Shown one piece after another: positions 6,450 through 10,860 of a stretch of DNA of 10,860 nt (its first letter is position 1; every line of letters starts with the position of its first letter). Source of the stretch: JAQYVZ01 sp035269105 (GTDB taxonomy: Bacteria > Desulfobacterota > Desulfuromonadia > Desulfuromonadales > BM103); assembly GCA_035269105.1 (NCBI GenBank), contig DATFJP010000272.1:1-10860 (forward strand), in the 5' to 3' direction. The position numbers and the translations under genes were made by a program. A model generated the notes under the pieces. That model made no database searches, was not told where the DNA came from, and worked only from the letters and a program-made list of their open reading frames with translations.

Positions 6450-6596
6450 ATGCGTTTGAGCCGGACGAAACCAGGCAATGTCTGTCAGATCAAGTCTCGA
6501 CTAATACACATAAATGGATCTGCTTTTCTTCATTCCGAGGATTGCCGGAACCGCGGGTCGCAGGAGGTTCAGGTTGCTGTTTACCAGAACGGGTAA
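6450..6596 (+). CDS. Doubtful 48-codon ORF with a good ribosome site
   Basis: ATG 6450 to TAA 6594-6596, with AGGGA (6437-6441) eight bases upstream. The first residues MRLSRTKPGNVCQIK are reminiscent of the start of FeoA-type small iron-transport proteins ('M.LS..KPG....I'), but the rest shows no resemblance, so a decayed fragment or chance are both possible. Its end overlaps the last 16 bp of the convergent lpxR-like gene. No promoter is evident in 6318-6449, which otherwise holds only the weak hairpin at 6338-6355 and A+T-rich sequence. Low confidence that it is translated. Confidence 0.2.
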   Translation: MRLSRTKPGNVCQIKSRLIHINGSAFLHSEDCRNRGSQEVQVAVYQNG

Positions 6597-7636
6597 AAGA
6601 AGGAGAAGGTTAGGGAGCCGAAAGTGTGGCCTTCTTCCTGACCTTCGAATTCCGGTGTCCGCGTGACGTTGGCATAGGTCAGCATCCAGTTGCCGTAACT
6701 GATGCTGAGACCCACCGCCAGGTCGGCGACCAGCGGCTTCTTGTCGACGCTGTGGCTGTCGGTAAAAGTGTTGCCGTCCATGAAGATGTCATGCAGGACA
6801 TACTTGCCGTTGATCGCCGCAAACAGGTAAGCGCTCGGTTTTCTGCCGGGAGAGAAGCGGGTGCTGCCGGCCGGCCTGATCACTGAGACGCCGAAATTGC
6901 GCGGCATGTTGAGCCCGAACCGGACTTCGAACCCGGCGTTGAGATAAGTGGAGACATTGCCGAGCGCCCCGCCGGCATGCAGGATGAGATCAGGGGCCAG
7001 CGGACCGCTCTTTCCCGGGTAAAACAACCGCTTGCGCTCAAAAGCGATGACCAGGCCGGGTTCGTTCTGCAATTGATTGTCCCAGCCTTTAGCGGTTTCA
7101 AGGCTGCGCAGTTCGTGGACCAGAGTCTGGACCTCTTCGGCGAACGACCAGGGCCCGACCATGCCCAGCTGGATTTCGACGCTGTCGAGAAATTCCCTGC
7201 CTTCGGCAATTCTGGCCCGGCGGTGATAGGCCAGGCCGAGGTAGGTCCAGCCGGCATAAGGCCGGTCGTCGGCAATCAGTTCGGTCTGCTCGATGTTTTT
7301 CGGAGTATAAATGTTCTGGCCGAGAGAGAATTCCGCTTTGTGACTGAAACTGGGTCCGGATTCCGCGATAAACGGCAGCTTGTGGATCGTTTCCAGCACC
7401 TGCCTGGGCAGAGAAGCGTTTTGGGCATGGACTGAAAGGTCCGGGGAGATCAGTGAATATTTGACGCCATTGGTGTAGTTGCTGTCGGTGCCGTTGAAAA
7501 GGTCGTTCTCAAAGTAGAAGGATTGGGTCCAGGGGTTTGCGGCCGCTGCCTCGGCCCGCTGCGCAGCGGCGGAGAGCAGACTGCCTGTCAACAGCAGGTA
7601 AAGGCATGAGATTTGAACGAGTCTGCGGAATGTCAT
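6581..7636 (-). CDS. LpxR-family (DUF2219) lipid A deacylase-like outer-membrane protein
   Basis: A 351-residue protein, close to the usual length. Residues 1-31 are a signal peptide (MTFRR, hydrophobic core, cleavage near AEA). The mature start has the family hallmark FYFENDLFNGTDSNYTNG; Asn44, Asp45 and Thr55 probably correspond to the Asn-Asp pair and Thr of the Salmonella LpxR active site. Further on, DRPYAGWTYLG, the glycine-rich VEIQLGMVGPWSFAEEVQ and VHELRSLE follow, where His174 and Glu180 have the same six-residue spacing as LpxR His122/Glu128. The remainder alternates like beta strands, and the C-terminal FFYPFW ends in an aromatic residue, as outer-membrane barrels do. LpxR removes the 3'-acyloxyacyl group of lipid A in the outer leaflet. 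The gene stands alone on the minus strand; its ribosome site is weak (AGGAA 13 bases before ATG). The substrate in this organism is inferred. Confidence 0.87.
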   Translation of the reverse strand: MTFRRLVQISCLYLLLTGSLLSAAAQRAEAAAANPWTQSFYFENDLFNGTDSNYTNGVKYSLISPDLSVHAQNASLPRQVLETIHKLPFIAESGPSFSHKAEFSLGQNIYTPKNIEQTELIADDRPYAGWTYLGLAYHRRARIAEGREFLDSVEIQLGMVGPWSFAEEVQTLVHELRSLETAKGWDNQLQNEPGLVIAFERKRLFYPGKSGPLAPDLILHAGGALGNVSTYLNAGFEVRFGLNMPRNFGVSVIRPAGSTRFSPGRKPSAYLFAAINGKYVLHDIFMDGNTFTDSHSVDKKPLVADLAVGLSISYGNWMLTYANVTRTPEFEGQEEGHTFGSLTFSFFYPFW

Positions 7637-7756
7637 GGATCTGCCGCTGTTCCTGCAGTCAACCTGATCAGTTATATCATTCGGCTCGAAGCCTTCCAGG
7701 CCCCCGAACTGCGCTGGCAGAGACCGGAAAGGCCCAGCGATACGGATGATTTGTCG

Positions 7757-7792
7757 ATGGTAAGCTCAAGTTTGCGGGCACAATCTTACCAT
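7757..7792. repeat. Perfect 8-bp inverted repeat, possible operator
   Basis: ATGGTAAG (7757-7764) and CTTACCAT (7785-7792), 20-bp spacer, so the half-sites are 28 bp centre to centre. There is no T tract. The spacing would place dimer half-sites on a similar helical face. It lies about 120 bp upstream of the lpxR-like start and 170 bp upstream of the dehalogenase. Confidence 0.4.
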
Positions 7793-7860
7793 GCTCAGCA
7801 GACTTTATGCAGGACGATCAGGTCGACAGCTAAATTTTTCTGTCCCCTTCGTTATTATTT

Positions 7861-7887
7861 GCCAGGGCCTCTCTTTCGGCGCCTGGC
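7861..7887. repeat. G+C-rich hairpin upstream of the dehalogenase
   Basis: GCCAGGGCC (7861-7869) pairs with GGC-CCTGGC (7878-7887, G7881 bulged), giving nine pairs with an 8-nt loop. No T tract follows on either strand, so it is more likely an RNA leader structure or protein site than a terminator. Confidence 0.4.
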
Positions 7888-7962
7888 TTCCGATGAGATA
7901 TGGGCCGTGGTAGAGTACCCGGATAACTATCAAAAGCCCGAACCCGAACAGAGGGAGATGAC

Positions 7963-8658
7963 ATGTCCATCACGCTGGCCTTCGACGTTTACGGCACATT
8001 GATCGATACTCAGGGCGTCGTTGTCGAACTCGAGGAAATGATCGGTCAAACCGCGGCCGAATTTTCGCGGACCTGGCGCGAAAAGCAGCTGGAATATTCT
8101 TTCCGGCGCGGTCTCATGCAGAACTATCGGACTTTTGCCGTCTGTACCGCCGAGGCGCTGGATTATACCTGCCTGCGCTTCCGGCTCGATCTGACGACCA
8201 CTCAGAGGAAGCGCCTGTTGGCGGCTTATCGTTCACTGCCGGCCTTCGATGATGTCGCTGCCGGTCTCCAGCAGGCGCAGGACGCCGGCTGCCGGGTTTT
8301 CGCTTTTTCCAACGGCAGCCGGGATGCTGTGGCGGGCCTGCTCGGGGCAGCCGGCATCCGCGACCGCTTCGAAGACGTGGTCAGCGTCGATGATCTCCGT
8401 TCGTTCAAGCCCAACCCTGCCGTCTACAGCCATTTTTTGAGATGTGCCGGAGTTTCCGGCGACCAGGCCTGGATGATCTCGTCGAATCCCTTTGATGTGA
8501 TCGGTGCGGTTTCGGCCGGCATGCGCGCCATCTGGGTCAGGCGGTCGCCCGACATGGTTTTCGATCCCTGGGGGATCGAGCCGACCCGGACCGTCAGCAG
8601 CTTGAAGGATCTGGTCGGGGCGGTTGCTCAACAAGATTCCACCTCCGGAACTTCCTGA
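7963..8658 (+). CDS. L-2-haloacid dehalogenase (HAD superfamily, type II)
   Basis: A 231-residue cytoplasmic enzyme with AGGGAG five bases before the ATG. L-2-haloacid dehalogenases (EC 3.8.1.2) hydrolyse L-2-haloalkanoic acids to D-2-hydroxy acids through an aspartyl ester. The key residues known from Pseudomonas L-DEX YL appear here at a constant offset of minus two: nucleophile Asp8 (FDVYGTL), Thr12, Arg39 (WREKQLEY), Ser116-Asn117 (FSNGS), Lys149 (FKPNPAVY), Tyr155, Ser173, Asn175 and Asp178 (SSNPFDVIGA). The region WREKQLEYSFRRGLM is specific to the type II dehalogenases rather than to generic HAD phosphatases, and the length matches the family. The gene stands alone between lpxR and the palindromic repeat; a structured hairpin follows the stop. 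The physiological substrate could also be another 2-substituted acid. Family assignment is strong. Confidence 0.9.
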   Translation: MSITLAFDVYGTLIDTQGVVVELEEMIGQTAAEFSRTWREKQLEYSFRRGLMQNYRTFAVCTAEALDYTCLRFRLDLTTTQRKRLLAAYRSLPAFDDVAAGLQQAQDAGCRVFAFSNGSRDAVAGLLGAAGIRDRFEDVVSVDDLRSFKPNPAVYSHFLRCAGVSGDQAWMISSNPFDVIGAVSAGMRAIWVRRSPDMVFDPWGIEPTRTVSSLKDLVGAVAQQDSTSGTS

Positions 8659-8661
8659 CGC

Positions 8662-8695
8662 TCGCCTGGCGAGGTGCGGACCTGTCTCCAGGCGA
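8662..8695 (+). terminator. Structured hairpin after the dehalogenase gene
   Basis: TCGCCTGG (8662-8669) pairs with CCAGGCGA (8688-8695), enclosing an inner stem AGGT (8672-8675) / ACCT (8680-8683). It begins three bases past the TGA. No T tract follows, so termination would need Rho or the structure only protects the 3' end. Confidence 0.5.
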
Positions 8696-8730
8696 TCCGT
8701 TCCTGCAGCTGGCGATTGTCCATTGTTAGC

Positions 8731-8899
8731 CCTAGTACCCTGTAACCGATAGAATGTCGCAAAATTGCGCAGGAATTTGGCGGGTCAACAAGGCGTGACG
8801 AACGATGCATAGCCGTAGCTACGTATCGTTTGTCACAACGCAGTTGACGCGTCAAAGGACAAGCAAGATGCGACAGTTTATGGGTTACAGGGTACTAGG
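8731..8899. repeat. 169-bp fold-back palindromic repeat, MITE-like
   Basis: The ends are a 17-bp perfect inverted repeat: CCTAGTACCCTGTAACC (8731-8747) and its complement (8883-8899). Inside, the arms remain similar to the centre: shared blocks include TGTCGC, TTTG.CG.GTCAAC, GTGAC.AACGAT and a central TAGC-CGTA-GCTA hairpin (8810-8821). The whole element is therefore one long imperfect hairpin centred at 8815. CTAG (8732-8735 and 8895-8898) or TA (8736-8737 and 8893-8894) flank the inner CCCTGTAACC ends and could be target duplications, as in TA-targeting IS630/mariner-type elements (inference). It has no coding capacity. It lies between the dehalogenase and secA, ending 97 bp before the secA start. 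Confidence 0.85.
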
Positions 8900-8904
8900 T
8901 GCCT

Positions 8905-8979
8905 ATGTTAAAATTCGCAATTCCGGTTTTCAGGAGATGCTGGCAACTCTCTGAACCAGCCCGGAGATTCCTCTTATAG
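8905..8979 (+). other. Possible 24-codon upstream ORF before secA
   Basis: ATG 8905 to TAG 8977-8979, ending 17 bp before the secA start. The peptide MLKFAIPVFRRCWQLSEP... has no clear membrane anchor. The only ribosome-site candidate is AGG (8897-8899), which forms the last bases of the palindromic repeat, five bases from the ATG. It may be chance. Confidence 0.2.
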
Positions 8980-8996
8980 AAACGGAGCTTTTCTGC

Positions 8997-10860
8997 ATGA
9001 TAGGAACAGTGCTCAAAAAAATCGTCGGCAGCAAAAACGAGCGGGACCTCAAGCGCAGGCAGCCCATCGTCGATGAGATCAATGCTCTCGAAACGGAGAT
9101 GCAGGCGCTTTCCGACGCCGACCTGCAGGGCAAGACGCCGGCCTTCCGGACCAGGCTCGATCAGGGAGAGAGTCTCGAGGATCTGCTGCCGGAGGCCTTT
9201 GCCGTGGTGCGCGAAGCCGCACAGCGGGTGCTCCACATGCGGCATTTCGACGTTCAGCTGATCGGCGGCATGGTTCTGCATGAAGGCAACATTGCTGAAA
9301 TGAAGACCGGCGAAGGCAAAACGCTGGTGGCAACTCTGCCCTGCTATCTCAATGCCCTGACCGGCAAGAGCGTGCACGTGGTGACGGTCAACGAATACCT
9401 GGCCCGCCGCGACGCCGAATGGATGGGCGCCGTCTACCGGTTCCTGGGTTTGACCGTGGGCTGCGTTGTGCACGGCATGACCGATGCCCAGCGCAAGGAA
9501 GCTTATGGGGCGAATATTACCTACGGGACCAACAATGAATTCGGTTTCGACTACCTGCGCGACAACATGAAGTTCGCTCTCGAAGACTACGTGCAGCGCG
9601 CCCTGCATTTCGCGATCGTCGACGAGGTCGATTCGATCCTGATTGATGAAGCGCGCACGCCCCTGATCATTTCCGGGCCGAGCAGTACCACCGGCGAATT
9701 CTACCAGACGGCGGACCGGATTATCCCCAAACTGAAAAAGGGCGAACTGATCGAAGAGCGGGACAGCAATATCGGCCGGACGGTGAAAACCTATACCGGC
9801 GACTACACGGTGGACGAAAAAGCCAAAGCGGCGACACTGACTGAAGAAGGGGTGGCCAAGGTCGAGAAGCTGCTCGGTGTGGACAACCTCTACGAGCCGA
9901 ACAACATGACCCTGCTGCATCACGTCAATCAGGCGCTCAAGGCGCATGCCCTGTTCAAACGGGATGTGGATTACGTGGTCAAGGACGGCCAGGTGGTGAT
10001 CGTCGACGAGTTCACCGGTCGGCTGATGCCCGGTCGGCGCTGGAGCGACGGCCAGCACCAGGCGGTGGAAGCGAAGGAGGGGCTCAAAATCGAGCGGGAA
10101 AACCAGACCCTGGCGACCATTACCTTCCAGAACTACTTCCGCATGTACGACAAGCTGGCCGGGATGACCGGAACCGCCGATACCGAGGCCGCTGAATTCA
10201 AGGAAATCTACAACCTTGAGGTCGCGGTCATCCCCACCAACAAGCCGATGATCCGGATCGATCAACCCGACCTGATCTACAAAACCGTGCAGGAAAAGCA
10301 CAACGCGGTGATCGCCGATATCGTCGAGAGCCGGGAAACGGGCCAGCCGATCCTGGTCGGCACCATTACCATCGATCACTCCGAACTGCTCTCGAAGCTG
10401 CTCAAGAAGCAGGGCGTGCCGCATAATGTGCTGAACGCCAAGCACCATGAACAGGAAGCCGAGATCGTTTCCCAGGCCGGCCGCAAGGGCGCCGTAACCA
10501 TCGCCACCAACATGGCGGGGCGCGGCACCGACATCGTTCTCGGCGGCAATCCGGAAATGCTGGCCCGGCGTGAAGCGGCCGGCGCCGAAGATGCGGAGGA
10601 GGCCTATAACCGGGCCCTGGTCAAATACCAGGCCATGTGCCGGGAAGAGAAAGAGGAGGTGCTGGCCGCGGGTGGGCTGTACATTCTCGGTACGGAGCGC
10701 CATGAATCCCGCCGGATCGACAACCAGCTGCGCGGCCGCTCGGGCCGGCAGGGCGACCCCGGGGAAAGCCGCTTCTACCTCAGCCTGGAAGACGACCTGC
10801 TGCGGATTTTCGGCTCGCAGCGGGTCTCCTACGTGATGGAAAAGCTCAAAGTGCCGGAAA
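8997..10860 (+). CDS. secA: Preprotein translocase ATPase SecA (3' end outside window)
   Basis: The frame opens at ATG 8997, with CGGAG (8983-8987) nine bases upstream, and stays open through the window edge, giving 621 codons of a protein usually 840-900 residues long. SecA drives unfolded preproteins through SecYEG. Visible features: N-terminal LKKIVGSKNERDLKR; FDVQLIGGMVLHEGNIAEMKTGEGKT with the Walker A Lys108; TVNEYLARRDAEWMG; Walker B IVDEVDSILIDEAR (Asp209, Glu210); the preprotein-binding insertion with YTGDYTVDEKAKAATLTEEG; VDEFTGRLMPGRRWSDGQHQAVEAKEG; FRMYDKLAGMTGTADTEA; the second motor domain with ATNMAGRGTDIVLGGNP; and the arginine-finger region GTERHESRRIDNQLRGRSGRQGDPG near residues 563-588. 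The helical scaffold, wing and C-terminal zinc motif are beyond the edge. The sequence style is close to Desulfuromonadales SecA (from memory). It is a core gene, in contrast to the accessory metal module to the left. Confidence 0.98.
   Translation, partial: MIGTVLKKIVGSKNERDLKRRQPIVDEINALETEMQALSDADLQGKTPAFRTRLDQGESLEDLLPEAFAVVREAAQRVLHMRHFDVQLIGGMVLHEGNIAEMKTGEGKTLVATLPCYLNALTGKSVHVVTVNEYLARRDAEWMGAVYRFLGLTVGCVVHGMTDAQRKEAYGANITYGTNNEFGFDYLRDNMKFALEDYVQRALHFAIVDEVDSILIDEARTPLIISGPSSTTGEFYQTADRIIPKLKKGELIEERDSNIGRTVKTYTGDYTVDEKAKAATLTEEGVAKVEKLLGVDNLYEPNNMTLLHHVNQALKAHALFKRDVDYVVKDGQVVIVDEFTGRLMPGRRWSDGQHQAVEAKEGLKIERENQTLATITFQNYFRMYDKLAGMTGTADTEAAEFKEIYNLEVAVIPTNKPMIRIDQPDLIYKTVQEKHNAVIADIVESRETGQPILVGTITIDHSELLSKLLKKQGVPHNVLNAKHHEQEAEIVSQAGRKGAVTIATNMAGRGTDIVLGGNPEMLARREAAGAEDAEEAYNRALVKYQAMCREEKEEVLAAGGLYILGTERHESRRIDNQLRGRSGRQGDPGESRFYLSLEDDLLRIFGSQRVSYVMEKLKVPE

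Larger units (their letters stand above)
7637..7962. other. 326-bp divergent intergenic region with two inverted repeats
   Basis: The stretch separates the divergently read lpxR-like and dehalogenase genes and should hold both promoters; I see no convincing -35/-10 pair for either. It contains the perfect 8-bp inverted repeat ATGGTAAG/CTTACCAT (7757-7764 / 7785-7792) and a G+C-rich hairpin at 7861-7887. ORFs crossing it overlap the lpxR-like start and have no family features. Confidence 0.5.

Noticed and set aside
7613..8002. 129-codon plus-strand frame spanning the lpxR start to the dehalogenase start
   Set aside because: It overlaps both real genes, shows no family features, and covers a region whose inverted repeats look regulatory.
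8895..10703. 602-codon open frame on the minus strand opposite secA
   Set aside because: It is antisense to a clearly conserved secA frame. The protein has no recognisable domain, is full of His/Asp/Gly runs typical of G+C-rich antisense frames, and its end overlaps the palindromic repeat.
1..10860. CRISPR array, tRNA, rRNA or phage genes
   Set aside because: No regularly spaced direct repeats, no cloverleaf or rRNA signatures and no phage-type proteins were seen on reading both strands.

Overview
The window looks like a chromosomal segment of a Gram-negative bacterium, most likely a deltaproteobacterium of the Desulfuromonadales (Geobacter/Desulfuromonas/Pelobacter type). This is inferred from the SecA sequence style, an outer-membrane LpxR-like barrel, a lipoprotein and the moderately high G+C of the right-hand two thirds. 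No rRNA or tRNA is present, so the taxonomic call is an inference.

Layout. (1) Positions 1-417 hold the 3' end of a gene entering from the left whose protein resembles the C-terminal part of M14 zinc-carboxypeptidase-like proteins. A terminator follows, then about 330 bp without a convincing gene. (2) Positions 812-3494, all on +, hold a small exported Cys-rich protein followed by a compact operon: OB-fold-like lipoprotein, MacB/LolC-type FtsX permease and LolD/MacB-type ATPase. The unit closes with a very stable hairpin. (3) Positions 3600-6317 are a cadmium/zinc/lead resistance module: a CadC-type ArsR/SmtB repressor with both classical metal sites, then a P1B-2 ATPase with an N-terminal CCxxE metal-binding domain. 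Two copies of an operator-like palindrome (TGA[GA]TATAT[AC]TTCA core) lie just ahead of the two genes. (4) Positions 6581-7636 on - encode an LpxR/DUF2219 lipid A deacylase-like outer-membrane protein. (5) Positions 7963-8658 on + encode an L-2-haloacid dehalogenase with every key L-DEX residue in place. (6) Positions 8731-8899 are a 169-bp fold-back palindromic repeat with 17-bp perfect terminal inverted repeats, MITE-like. (7) From 8997 secA runs off the right edge.

Working together: CadC should release its operators on Cd/Pb/Zn binding and allow production of the efflux ATPase. The upstream Cys-rich protein and ABC operon sit next to this module and carry Cys motifs outside the cytoplasm, which suggests but does not prove a metal or envelope-stress role. 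The left third is visibly more A+T-rich than the secA side, consistent with an accessory insertion beside core genes. The most novel candidates are the adaptor-less lipoprotein/permease/ATPase unit with its Cys-rich partner, the twin CadC operators, and the fold-back element directly upstream of secA.
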